The position numbers were made by a program, and so were the translations under genes. The notes below the pieces were generated by a model, which made no database searches, was not told the origin of the DNA, and saw only the letters and a list, made by a program, of their open reading frames with translations. Below, piece by piece: positions 1 through 9,550 of a stretch of 32,798 nt of DNA (position 1 is its first letter; every line of letters begins with the position of its first letter). Source of the stretch: Methylococcales bacterium (GTDB lineage Bacteria; Pseudomonadota; Gammaproteobacteria; Methylococcales; UBA1147); assembly GCA_024958995.1 (NCBI GenBank), contig JANXGZ010000269.1, positions 1-32,798 of the forward strand, given 5' to 3'.

Positions 1-1062
<1,062 letters not shown>

Positions 1063-1089
1063 TCAGGTATCACCAGAGGTAATTAAAGA

Positions 1090-2529
1090 ATGGGTAACCC
1101 CACAGGTTTCATGGAGATCGATCGCAAGGACCGCGACTACGGCATTGTCAACGAACGGATCCAGCACTACCGCGAATTTGTTGTCTCCCTAGAGGAGGCG
1201 GAAGTCCGTCAACAGGGCGCCCGCTGCATGGACTGCGGAATTCCCTATTGTCACCAAGGCTGCCCGGTAAACAATATCATCCCTGACTGGAACGATCTTG
1301 TTTACCACAACAACTGGCGTCAAGCGGTCGAAGTACTTCACAGCACCAACAACTTTCCGGAATTCACCGGACGAATTTGTCCGGCACCTTGCGAGGCAGC
1401 CTGTACGCTCAACCTGATCGAAGAACCTGTTACCATCAAGACGATCGAATGCTCGATTATCGACAAAGCATGGGAAGAAGGCTGGATCCAGCCCGAGATT
1501 CCAGCCGACAGGACCGGAAAAATGGTCGCGGTCGTTGGATCAGGTCCCGCGGGCATGGCTTGCGCGCAGCAACTGGCTAGGGCCGGTCACGATGTGACCG
1601 TCTTGGAGAAAGCTGACCGGATCGGCGGACTACTGAGATACGGAATCCCCGATTTCAAGATGGACAAGGACCTGATTGACCGGCGTATCGCCCAGATGCA
1701 GGCAGAAGGCGTCCTGTTTCGCCCCAATAACCACGTGGGAGTGGATTTCCCCGCACAGCAACTGATCGACGAATTTGACGCCGTCGTGCTCGCCGCCGGC
1801 TCCGAGTACCCGAGAGACCTGGAAGTTGCGGGCAGAGAACTAGAAGGAGTCCATTTCGCCATGGACTTTCTTCCGCAACAGAACAAACGACTTGCCGGCA
1901 GCGAGGTTCCCAAAGAAGAAAGCATTATGGCAACCGGCAAACACGTGATCGTAATCGGCGGCGGTGACACTGGTTCAGACTGCATCGGAACCTCGATACG
2001 CCAAGCCGCAAAATCGGTCACCCAACTCGAAATCATGCCTAAACCGCCGGCAAAGGAAGACAAGGGATTGACCTGGCCAAACTGGCCAAACAAACTGCGC
2101 ACTTCATCGTCTCAGGCCGAAGGTTGTACCCGGGACTGGAGTGTTACCACCAAGTCGATCAGCGGCAAAAACGGCAAGGCTACACGCATCCATTGCGCAC
2201 GCGTGGAATGGACGCAGGAAAACGGTGTCTGGCAAATGTCAGAGATCCCTGGAAGCGAGTTCAGCCTTGAGGCTGATCTGATCCTGCTGGCCATGGGATT
2301 CATACACCCAGTTCACGAAGGCATGGTCAATGAACTGGGTGCCGAACTGGACCCGCGGGGCAACATTCAGGCAAATACCGATGATTACAAAACCAGTGTC
2401 GACAAGGTTTTTGCTGCCGGTGATGTGAGACGCGGCCAGTCCCTGGTTGTCTGGGCAATCCGAGAGGGACGCCAGACCGCCCGAGCAGTTGACGAATACC
2501 TGATGGGGGATTCCGAATTACCCCGCTAA
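1090..2529 (+). CDS. gltD: Glutamate synthase [NADPH] small subunit
   Basis: GltD supplies electrons from NADPH through FAD and iron-sulfur clusters to GltB. The 479-residue length is normal for the family. The N-terminal cysteine clusters are visible: C46, C49, C54 and C58 (CMDCGIPYCHQGCP) and C97, C101 and C105 (CPAPCEAAC), which hold the [4Fe-4S] centres. A first dinucleotide fold VVGSGPAG near residue 150 binds FAD, and a second, VIGGGDTGSDC near residue 290, binds NADPH. The C-terminal AAGDVRRGQSLVVWAI segment is the usual FAD-contacting end. The ATG at 1090 is preceded by AGAGG about 10 bases upstream and gives the standard MGNPTGF start. The gene is co-transcribed with gltB. No terminator is evident directly after it, and the next real gene starts 890 bp downstream. 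Confidence 0.98.
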   Translation: MGNPTGFMEIDRKDRDYGIVNERIQHYREFVVSLEEAEVRQQGARCMDCGIPYCHQGCPVNNIIPDWNDLVYHNNWRQAVEVLHSTNNFPEFTGRICPAPCEAACTLNLIEEPVTIKTIECSIIDKAWEEGWIQPEIPADRTGKMVAVVGSGPAGMACAQQLARAGHDVTVLEKADRIGGLLRYGIPDFKMDKDLIDRRIAQMQAEGVLFRPNNHVGVDFPAQQLIDEFDAVVLAAGSEYPRDLEVAGRELEGVHFAMDFLPQQNKRLAGSEVPKEESIMATGKHVIVIGGGDTGSDCIGTSIRQAAKSVTQLEIMPKPPAKEDKGLTWPNWPNKLRTSSSQAEGCTRDWSVTTKSISGKNGKATRIHCARVEWTQENGVWQMSEIPGSEFSLEADLILLAMGFIHPVHEGMVNELGAELDPRGNIQANTDDYKTSVDKVFAAGDVRRGQSLVVWAIREGRQTARAVDEYLMGDSELPR

Positions 2530-2885
2530 GCCGTCCGGCTGCTCATCGGTCTCCAACCGGGCTCGCGGTACAATAGAGATCAACCTCAGGTACCGCTCCG
2601 CAAGTTGACTCAGCGGCCGGATCGCTGGTCTTCACCGCTCCCGAACAATACAAAACCCTGCCAGAGATAAGTCGCGGCCACTGGGAACAGCAGCCAGCCG
2701 TGTGCCGCAATGATCCTACGCCGGAAACCCGTTAGCACATGCATTAGCCGAGCCGGCAAGCGCAATGTGCTTTACCCACCCCACTGCACATTTGCCGGAA
2801 GGATCGAACCCTCCTGATCCCGGGGCCAGAGTCCCCCGTCCCTTGCGCGTGGGCCTCGACGTTCCATGCCAGCGACCTTTTCAAA
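2530..2885. other. Gene-free spacer after gltD
   Basis: I see no supportable gene in this stretch. Short open frames occur but have no recognisable domain and no convincing ribosome-binding site. It holds the end of the gltBD transcript and the upstream flank of the rne promoter. Around 2797-2814 the minus strand resembles a tRNA T-arm, but no full cloverleaf can be drawn. In Escherichia coli rne is flanked upstream by rluC; here gltD takes that place. Confidence 0.6.
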
Positions 2886-2914
2886 TTGAAGCTTTGAGGC
2901 AAAATTGCTATAGT
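2886..2914 (+). promoter_or_regulatory. Probable sigma-70 promoter for rne
   Basis: A -35 element TTGAAG (2886-2891) is followed by a 17 bp spacer and a -10 element TATAGT (2909-2914). The -10 is preceded by TG one base upstream, giving an extended -10 (TGCTATAGT). This is the best promoter match I found by eye in the window. Transcription would start near 2921 and produce a leader of about 500 nt before the rne start codon. The sequence match is direct observation; activity is inferred. Confidence 0.72.
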
Positions 2915-2920
2915 GCCCAT

Positions 2921-3419
2921 CGTAAAGGAAGAAAAAGAATTATTGGGTTTCGGCTTCTAACCCAGCGGATCTTCTTTTTACGAAAGTCGCTTGAAACAAA
3001 TCGAGTATAAACTCCGAGGGAGTATCCAGCACCTAGCCGTCTGCTTCAGTTTCAAGTTCAAGACGCAAAGATTTTAGATCGGTCCAGACCATTTACCGCC
3101 GTCCAAAAAGGACCTATCCGAGCGGTATTAGAGTTAGACCATGCTTGGGTTTTTTCGCCCGACCCATGACGGGCGACCCGCGTGTCTCACAACGCGACCA
3201 TAAATAGAAGAAAGTTCTAACGAGCCAGTCAATTTGAATTGGCCCAACCAGGCATAAGGCGAGGAGCAGAATCGACCGCTCATCGGTCAAGACACTACGC
3301 CAGCAAAAAAGGCTTGTCTACATTAACAATGAACAGAAATTTATGCTGCCAAAGAACATCTCGTATGCCGGAACATACTTCTTTTCGCGTTGGGACGCTG
3401 CTTATGGACATTAAACAGA
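2921..3419 (+). promoter_or_regulatory. Long presumptive 5' leader of rne with hairpins
   Basis: Nearly 500 nt separate the probable promoter from the rne ATG, and no credible gene lies between. In E. coli the rne mRNA has a 361-nt 5' UTR whose stem-loops let RNase E cleave and so autoregulate its own message. The length and position here fit the same arrangement. Visible inverted repeats are TGGGTT/AACCCA (2944-2949 with 2959-2964, followed by a U-rich stretch), CGCCCG/CGGGCG (3156-3161 with 3170-3175), and CGCG/CGCG (3179-3182 with 3193-3196). I could not align them with the E. coli hp2 and hp3 elements. The autoregulatory role is an inference. Confidence 0.55.
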
Positions 3420-6047
3420 ATGAAAAGAATGCTTGTCAATGCCACACAGGCGGAAGAACTCCGTATCGCCTTGGTAGAAGGTCAAAAACTATATGATTTC
3501 GATATAGAGGTACCCTCACGAGAACAGAAAAAATCAAACGTCTACAAGGGTAAGGTTACCCGCATTGAGCCCAGCCTGGAAGCCGCTTTCGTCGATTACG
3601 GAGCAGGACGGCACGGGTTTTTACCGTTCAAGGAAATTGCGTCCGAGTTCCTTTCAGGTCCTTCGAAGGGAAGATCGAACATCAAGAACCAGATCAAGGA
3701 AGGCATGGAAATTGTCGTCCAGATCGAAAAGGAAGAGCGGGGCAACAAAGGTGCAGCACTCACAACCTACCTCAGTCTGGCCGGGAGTTACCTGGTCCTC
3801 ATGCCCAACAACCCGCGTGCCGGAGGTATTTCCCGCAGGATCGACGGTGGTGACCGTTCGGATATCAAGGAAGTCATCGAGTCGCTGGAAATCCCTAACG
3901 ACATGGGACTTATCGTCAGAACCGCAGGCTGCGGGAAAAACGAAGAAGAACTCCAGTGGGACCTCAACTACCTGTTGCAGCTCTGGGAGGCCATCGACCG
4001 TTCCACCAAGGAACGTTCAGCACCGTTCCTGATTTTCCAGGAAAGCAATCTGGTCATTCGTGCATTGCGTGATCATTTGCGCGGTGACATCGATGAAATT
4101 CTCGTCGACAGCCCGGCTACCTTCAAAATGGTCCGGAACTTCCTGCAACAGGTCATGCCCACCGCCCTGAACAAGGCAAAGCTGTACGAAGATACTGTCC
4201 CGCTGTTCAGTCGCTACCAGATCGAAAGCCAGATCGAAATGGCTTACAACCGCGAGGTATCACTGCCCTCGGGAGGGGCAATTGTCATCGACCATACCGA
4301 GGCACTGACCTCGATCGACATCAACTCCGGAAAAGCCACCAAGGGCTCTGATATCGAGGAAACAGCCCTGAACACGAATCTCGAGGCAGCCTCGGAAATT
4401 GCTCGCCAACTTAGGTTGCGCGACCTCGGGGGCCTATTCGTCATTGATTTTATTGACATGATGGCCTCACGCAACCAGCGCGCCGTCGAAACGCACATTA
4501 AGGAAGCGGTTAAGCTCGACCGGGCACGGGTACAGATCGGACGTATTTCGCGCTTCGGCCTGCTTGAGCTTTCGCGACAGCGACTGCGGCCATCCCTTGG
4601 CGAATCGAGCCAGTTGCTGTGCCCAAGATGCAAGGGCCATGGCTCAATACGCAACGTCGAATCGCTGGCTCTTTCCGTACTCCGAATCCTCGAAGAAGAA
4701 GCAATGAAGAAGTTTACATCGAAAATCATTGCCCATCTCCCGGTGGAGTCAGCGACCTTTCTTCTGAATGAAAAACGCTCTGTCGTAGAACAGATCGAGA
4801 AACGCCACAATGTTTCCTTGGTATTGCTGCCCAACAAGCAGTTAGAAACCCCTGAATATGAGATCCAGAGGATCCGATCCAACGAGGAGATCGCTGACAC
4901 AACCAGCTACCAGCAGATCACAGGAGAAATCAGTAAGACTCCGGAATTTGCCACAAGAACAGAACGAAAACTGGAAGAACCGGTAATCAAGAATTTTCTC
5001 CCCGAAACACCGGCTCCAGATGCAGAGAAAAAAGGCCCCGGGGTCATAAAGACATTTCTGAATCGCCTTGTTGGCAAAAAGGAAGATGATGAAACTTCTA
5101 TCGAAGAAGCGGTCCAGGTTCCCAGTAGTGACAACGAGGGAACTGCTGAAGCTGAAACCGAGATCAAACCTCGGTCAACAAGACGAAACAGCAGAAGTGG
5201 CCGCTCAGGTAACGGACGCCGTCAGCAAAGAAGAGGCAGGCAGAACCAAACCGCAGCCGCAGAAACCCCAGAACAGGACACCGCCACAGCGACAAGCGGC
5301 GAAAGCAAAGTAACGCCAGACTCCGAAAGTGGATCCGACACACAAGCCGCCAGCAACGAAAGGGAACCAACGAAACGCAGTCCCACGAGGCGTCGGCGGT
5401 CCAGACGAGGTGCGAGAAGGAGCCCTAGATCCCAGCCACAGAATCTCGGTACGAAGGAATCGTCAATTGCTGGCGATAATACACCCCCCCCGAGCAGCGA
5501 CCAGGCGGTCGAACCGGTTTCAACACCCGTTTCGGACGAGGTCAGTGAAAAAAAAGTTGCTGATAGAGATGACGGCCAAAAAACCGATAAGACTAAATCC
5601 TCCGAAGATTCTGCCAGAAAACCACAACGCTCGGTCAGGAAACGCAGATCCGAAACCCCGTCACAACCAGTTAAGAGCCCGAAAACCGCGGCCGCATCCG
5701 ACGACAGGCTCAGGAGAATGACACCCGATTCGCCAGCCGATATTGAAAAGGCCAGGGAGACGGTGGTCGAGGCCGCTGGAAACGACACGGAAAAGACGGC
5801 AACAGAAGCCGTGAAGGAAAACAGTTCCGAGCAAACCTCAGGAGAAGAAAAAACAGAGCCCGGCAAAAGACGGCGACCAAGGACACGGCGTTCGCCGATC
5901 GGAGCGCGCAGGTCTCCGCGAAGCCGCTCGGGAACCAAAACCACCCGCAAAAAAACCGTGGCAACCGCGGAGGTTGCAGAAGAATCACCGAAAAACGATA
6001 GCCCTGAGGATCCAAAACCGGTTGTCGACAATGGAGCACAGACCTGA
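3420..6047 (+). CDS. rne: Ribonuclease E
   Basis: RNase E is the essential endoribonuclease that starts mRNA decay, processes rRNA and tRNA precursors, and scaffolds the degradosome at the inner membrane. I chose the ATG at 3420 because it gives the canonical MKRMLVNATQ start; an earlier in-frame ATG at 3390 adds ten unrelated residues. The protein is 875 residues. Residues 1 to about 500 are the catalytic half: an S1 RNA-binding domain (about 35-125), the metal-binding aspartates D300 and D343 (equivalent to E. coli D303 and D346), and the zinc-link cysteines C401 and C404 (CPRC). The rest is low-complexity. It contains an amphipathic segment at about 542-554 (VIKTFLNRLVGKK), like the E. coli membrane-targeting segment A. 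Three arginine-rich blocks lie near 585-609, 651-671 and 814-838. The octapeptide GARRSPRS occurs exactly twice (664-671, 828-835). I saw no enolase or PNPase microdomain. Confidence 0.97.
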   Translation: MKRMLVNATQAEELRIALVEGQKLYDFDIEVPSREQKKSNVYKGKVTRIEPSLEAAFVDYGAGRHGFLPFKEIASEFLSGPSKGRSNIKNQIKEGMEIVVQIEKEERGNKGAALTTYLSLAGSYLVLMPNNPRAGGISRRIDGGDRSDIKEVIESLEIPNDMGLIVRTAGCGKNEEELQWDLNYLLQLWEAIDRSTKERSAPFLIFQESNLVIRALRDHLRGDIDEILVDSPATFKMVRNFLQQVMPTALNKAKLYEDTVPLFSRYQIESQIEMAYNREVSLPSGGAIVIDHTEALTSIDINSGKATKGSDIEETALNTNLEAASEIARQLRLRDLGGLFVIDFIDMMASRNQRAVETHIKEAVKLDRARVQIGRISRFGLLELSRQRLRPSLGESSQLLCPRCKGHGSIRNVESLALSVLRILEEEAMKKFTSKIIAHLPVESATFLLNEKRSVVEQIEKRHNVSLVLLPNKQLETPEYEIQRIRSNEEIADTTSYQQITGEISKTPEFATRTERKLEEPVIKNFLPETPAPDAEKKGPGVIKTFLNRLVGKKEDDETSIEEAVQVPSSDNEGTAEAETEIKPRSTRRNSRSGRSGNGRRQQRRGRQNQTAAAETPEQDTATATSGESKVTPDSESGSDTQAASNEREPTKRSPTRRRRSRRGARRSPRSQPQNLGTKESSIAGDNTPPPSSDQAVEPVSTPVSDEVSEKKVADRDDGQKTDKTKSSEDSARKPQRSVRKRRSETPSQPVKSPKTAAASDDRLRRMTPDSPADIEKARETVVEAAGNDTEKTATEAVKENSSEQTSGEEKTEPGKRRRPRTRRSPIGARRSPRSRSGTKTTRKKTVATAEVAEESPKNDSPEDPKPVVDNGAQT

Positions 6048-6140
6048 GTCGGTCGGTTGCGCTATCAACATCGGCTGGACAGGAAGCCGTTACACCTTGC
6101 ACATTCCACGGCCTGATCAATCCGTGGAACCAATCAACGC

Positions 6141-7523
6141 GTGGCGCTCAGAAGCATTTACACGGTGACAGGAAGCAATGATACCGGCAAGCGGCACGTT
6201 TACACGGTTTCCCGACTCAACAGGGAAGCCCGTACAATGCTGGCGGGGCATTTCCTGTCAATCTGGGTTGAAGGGGAAATCTCCAATCTAGCCCGTCCGT
6301 CCTCAGGACACATCTACTTCACGCTGAAAGACGATCAGGCCCAGGTTCGCTGCGCAATGTTCAGGACCCAACAGCGCAGACTCAGCTTTCGCCCCGAGAA
6401 CGGGAGTCAGATCCTGACCAAGGCCCAAGTCAGTCTTTACGAGGCCCGCGGCGATTACCAGCTGATCGTCGACTACATGGAGGAAAGTGGAGACGGTGCT
6501 CTGCGCAAGGCCTTTGACAGATTGAAACAACAATTGTCTGATGAAGGCTTATTCGACACAAGCAGGAAAAAAGCCCTACCCCCTGTTCCCAACTGCATCG
6601 GGATCATCACTTCGCCGAGCGGTGCAGCGGTCCGTGACATCCTTACGATTCTCAACCGGCGCTTTCCTGCAATCCCGGTCATTATTTACCCGGTGGCTGT
6701 TCAGGGGCATGACGCCAGTCATCAGATCCAGCGCGCCATCGAGACTGCAACTCAACGACAGGAATGCGATGTGCTGATCATCGCGCGTGGCGGCGGATCT
6801 CTGGAAGACATGTGTGCCTTCAACGAAGAAAACGTTGCCCGAGCCATCAGCAGATGCAGCATTCCGGTTGTATCCGGCATCGGGCACGAAACCGATTTAT
6901 CGATCACCGATTTCGTTGCGGACGTCAGGGCGGCGACTCCCTCAGCTGCCGCAGAAACAGCTAGCCCCGAGGCTTCCGGCTGGATGAGAAACCTGACCCA
7001 GTTCGAGGAACAGATGAAACGGAGCATGCAGACCCGACTAGAAAACCATCTAAAAGCCTACCACTGGCTGACCGCACGCCTTCAGAGACTGCACCCGGGG
7101 AAACTCCTGCAGGATCAGGCGCAACGACTGGACGATCTGGAATCCCGCATCAATCGCTCAGTGCAAAACCGGCTTACCCAGCTCGCGGCCCGGGTTTCTG
7201 CGCGTTATGCCGACTTGGCCGGATACAGTCCCCTGCCTCTCATCAAGACCCTGGATACACGTTATCAACTGCTAGCACACAGGCTGATCAGCACTCAACA
7301 AAACACAATGGAAAGTAAAAGACAGCTCTTGGCAAAGCTGAGCCGTTCGCTGGAAACAGTCAGTCCACTGGCAACCCTATCGCGGGGATATTCGATCACT
7401 GCTCGTCAGACAGATGGCACGCTATTACGCTCCGCAGAAAATACCCGGGTAGGCGAAATCGTTGAAACCAGGCTGGCCAACGGCAGCCTGATCTGTTGCG
7501 TGCAAAAAATCAGGAAGTCTTAG
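6141..7523 (+). CDS. xseA: Exodeoxyribonuclease VII large subunit
   Basis: XseA is the catalytic large subunit of exonuclease VII, a metal-independent single-strand DNA exonuclease that works with several XseB small subunits in repair. The 460-residue protein has the N-terminal OB-fold for DNA binding, starting at VYTVSRLNREAR and including EGEISNLARPSSGHIYFTLK (residues about 20-115). Next comes the conserved core with GIITSPSGAAVRDIL, ARGGGSLEDMCAFN and GIGHETDLSITDFVADVRAA, then a long helical, probably coiled-coil C-terminal region where XseB docks. GTG at 6141 is the likely start. Another GTG at 6165 is possible; the sequence around both repeats TTTACACGGT, so the N-terminus is not certain to within eight codons. 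It lies 93 bp after rne and converges on ggt. xseB is not in the window. Confidence 0.96.
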   Translation: MALRSIYTVTGSNDTGKRHVYTVSRLNREARTMLAGHFLSIWVEGEISNLARPSSGHIYFTLKDDQAQVRCAMFRTQQRRLSFRPENGSQILTKAQVSLYEARGDYQLIVDYMEESGDGALRKAFDRLKQQLSDEGLFDTSRKKALPPVPNCIGIITSPSGAAVRDILTILNRRFPAIPVIIYPVAVQGHDASHQIQRAIETATQRQECDVLIIARGGGSLEDMCAFNEENVARAISRCSIPVVSGIGHETDLSITDFVADVRAATPSAAAETASPEASGWMRNLTQFEEQMKRSMQTRLENHLKAYHWLTARLQRLHPGKLLQDQAQRLDDLESRINRSVQNRLTQLAARVSARYADLAGYSPLPLIKTLDTRYQLLAHRLISTQQNTMESKRQLLAKLSRSLETVSPLATLSRGYSITARQTDGTLLRSAENTRVGEIVETRLANGSLICCVQKIRKS

Positions 7524-7594
7524 ACCTGCCGTTGCCCGGTATTCTTGCAGCATCACCGAACCGGGACTACCGCCATGCCACGATCGCCGAACTC

Positions 7595-9277
7595 CTATTC
7601 CACCAGCGAAAGCCCTTCCCGACGCGGATCACTGGCCGCCGTAACGCGATTTGTCATCTTGTCCCAAAGAATGGCCTGCATGTTGCCGTATTGACGATTG
7701 AGTTCTTTGACTTCGTGTCCTTTCGCCTGCAACTCCTGAATTTCATCATCGCTCAAACCTCCCTTCTCGTATTCCACGACATCAGGCATGTATTGATGAT
7801 GAAACCTAGGCACGGACACCCATGAATCCGGCTCTTTTCCTGCCTCGAAATCCAGCGTGGCCAGAAGGACCATCGAGATAATTCGGCTTCCCCCCGGAGT
7901 GCCGAGGATTGCCACCCGTTCCGGATTTTCAAGGAAGGTTGGCGTCATGCTCGACAACATCCGTTTGCCAGGCTCGATCATGTTAGCCTCGCCCCCAGTC
8001 AATCCATACACATTTCCTCGGCCCGGGTGCGCAACGAAATCATCCATCTCGTCGTTCAGCAGCACCCCTGTCCCTGGAACCACGAAACAAGAACCAAATG
8101 GATAATTGATACTAAGCGTCGCGGCCACTCGGTTACCCTCGCCATCGATGATCGAAAAATGGCTGGTGTCGTGCCCTTCGCTTTCCGGTTCGCTGCGCCC
8201 GGGGTCTATTTCTGCCATGAAGCCAGAACGGTCAACCCGGATACCGGAACCCAGGGCCGCCGCGTAGGGCATACTGGTCAGGCGATCAATGGGCATGGAG
8301 ACAAAGTCCGGATCACCCAGGTAACGTGCACGGTCACGATAAGCCCGGCGCATCGCCTCGATCACCAGATGCTTGCGGCCAATGGCATCAAACCGGGTCA
8401 TATCGAAGCCGGAAAGAATGTTCAACGCCTCGCTGAGAACCACTCCTCCCGAAGAAGGTGGTGAGGCACTGGTCACCCGGATTCCACGGTAATTCGCATG
8501 GATTGGCTGCCGTTCAACGACCCGGTATTGCTCAAGGTCCGAAAGGCTCCACAGGCCCCCGTGTGCCCTGATACCCTGAACCATCGCGCGGGCAACCGGG
8601 CCCGTATAGAATCCGTCCCGTCCACGTTCAGAAATCTGCTCCAGAGTATGGGCTAAATCCTTTTGAACCAATAGGAAGTCCGGCCCTGGAATCTTACCAT
8701 TGGCAAGAAAAATCTTGGCAGCAGCGGGGTAGGCGACCATGACTGGATAGCGAAAGCCGATCAGCTTGAGATAGCTTTTGTCGACCACGAAGCCTTCCCG
8801 TGCAAGCCGCAAAGCTGGCCCCAGGTTGATTTTCAGGGATAGCCTGCCGTATTTTTCTGCCAAGTGAATGATGGCCGCCGGCATGCCCGGAATCCCCGCA
8901 GACAAGGGCCCATCGATCGACCGTTTCTGACCGAAGCTCCCCTGCTCGTCCAGAAACATGTCGCGGTGCGCGGCCAACGGGGCCCGTTCCCGTCCATCAA
9001 TCATCACCTGTTTGCCGTCACTGGCCCGGTGAAGCAACCAAAAACCGCCGCCCCCGAGGCCTGACCCGGAGGGCTCCACGACAGCCAGTGCCGCGCTTAC
9101 CGCAACCGCGGCATCAAACGCATTTCCACCCCGACGCATGATTTCAATACCTGCGCGCGTAGCCAGCGGGTGCGCCGTAGCCACGGCAGAAGTCAGTGGG
9201 CCCGCCTGGGTTTCCGCCGTCAACAGGAGAAAAAGAGCCAGCCAAAACCATCGCTTCGGGTCACCAATTCCTACCAT
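7595..9277 (-). CDS. ggt: Gamma-glutamyltransferase (gamma-glutamyltranspeptidase), periplasmic
   Basis: This Ntn-hydrolase cleaves the gamma-glutamyl bond of glutathione and related compounds, and it self-cleaves into two subunits. The 560-residue precursor starts with a signal peptide (WFWLALFLLLTAETQA, residues about 10-25), so it acts in the periplasm. Key segments are visible: R96 in DGRERAP binds the glutamate carboxylate, T371 in GHDTSHFSI is the self-cleavage and catalytic threonine, NDEMDDF and SSMTPT shape the donor site, and GTPGGSRI forms the oxyanion region. It is the last gene of the minus-strand operon, 10 bp after the ferredoxin. GAGG overlaps the ferredoxin stop and serves as its ribosome-binding site 8 bases before the ATG. 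xseA converges on it with a 71 bp gap that has no clear terminator. Confidence 0.96.
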   Translation of the reverse strand: MVGIGDPKRWFWLALFLLLTAETQAGPLTSAVATAHPLATRAGIEIMRRGGNAFDAAVAVSAALAVVEPSGSGLGGGGFWLLHRASDGKQVMIDGRERAPLAAHRDMFLDEQGSFGQKRSIDGPLSAGIPGMPAAIIHLAEKYGRLSLKINLGPALRLAREGFVVDKSYLKLIGFRYPVMVAYPAAAKIFLANGKIPGPDFLLVQKDLAHTLEQISERGRDGFYTGPVARAMVQGIRAHGGLWSLSDLEQYRVVERQPIHANYRGIRVTSASPPSSGGVVLSEALNILSGFDMTRFDAIGRKHLVIEAMRRAYRDRARYLGDPDFVSMPIDRLTSMPYAAALGSGIRVDRSGFMAEIDPGRSEPESEGHDTSHFSIIDGEGNRVAATLSINYPFGSCFVVPGTGVLLNDEMDDFVAHPGRGNVYGLTGGEANMIEPGKRMLSSMTPTFLENPERVAILGTPGGSRIISMVLLATLDFEAGKEPDSWVSVPRFHHQYMPDVVEYEKGGLSDDEIQELQAKGHEVKELNRQYGNMQAILWDKMTNRVTAASDPRREGLSLVE

Positions 9278-9287
9278 CGGTACAGCC

Positions 9288-9542
9288 TCAAACCTGCCCG
9301 GCAGTTAGCCTAAGATACTTGTTGTGTAAGGATTCCTTGCTCTCGATCCAGTCGGGATCAAAAATAATGCAGTCCACGGGACAAACCGCCACACATTGCG
9401 CAGAATCGAAGTGACCAACGCATTCGGTACATCGGTCCGGATCAATCTCATAGATCTCTTCACCCTGTGAGATCGCCAAATTCGGGCACGCCGGCTCGCA
9501 AACATCACAGTTGATACATTCATCGGTAATGAGCAAAGACAC
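9288..9542 (-). CDS. fdx: YfhL-type 2[4Fe-4S] ferredoxin
   Basis: This is a small bacterial-type ferredoxin that carries electrons with two [4Fe-4S] clusters; its partner enzyme is not known from the sequence. With the start I chose it has 84 residues. The cluster ligands are C9, C12, C15 and C19 (CINCDVCEPAC) and C38, C41, C50 and C54. The CxxC-x8-CxxxC spacing in the second set is the mark of the Alvin/YfhL subgroup found in proteobacteria. The GTG at 9542 gives MSLLITDECINC, the standard family start, with GAG seven bases upstream. A TTG at 9554 overlapping the coaD stop would add four residues. It lies in the M16-M16-rsmD-coaD-fdx-ggt operon. A coaD/fdx neighbourhood is common in gammaproteobacteria. 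Confidence 0.95.
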   Translation of the reverse strand: MSLLITDECINCDVCEPACPNLAISQGEEIYEIDPDRCTECVGHFDSAQCVAVCPVDCIIFDPDWIESKESLHNKYLRLTAGQV

Positions 9543-9550
9543 AAGGAATC

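Noticed and set aside
1587..2102. 171-codon open frame antisense to gltD
   Set aside because: A shadow of the gltD reading frame with no family features.
2797..2814. T-arm-like sequence on the minus strand (GGTTCGATCC core)
   Set aside because: No matching acceptor stem, D-arm or anticodon arm can be drawn in the surrounding 90 bases, so a tRNA gene is not supported.
2765..3010. 81-codon open frame on the plus strand
   Set aside because: No recognisable domain, no ribosome-binding site, and it runs through the rne promoter.
3239..3496. 85-codon open frame on the plus strand overlapping the rne start
   Set aside because: It overlaps rne in another frame and has no domain; composition is like leader RNA.
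5222..6031. 269-codon open frame antisense to the RNase E tail
   Set aside because: A long antisense frame is expected opposite the low-complexity Arg/Ser/Glu-rich tail; it has Ser/Leu/Val-rich composition and no family features.
7535..7565. CCCGGT/ACCGGG inverted repeat between xseA and ggt
   Set aside because: The loop is 19 bases and no T run follows on either strand, so it is not a convincing terminator.
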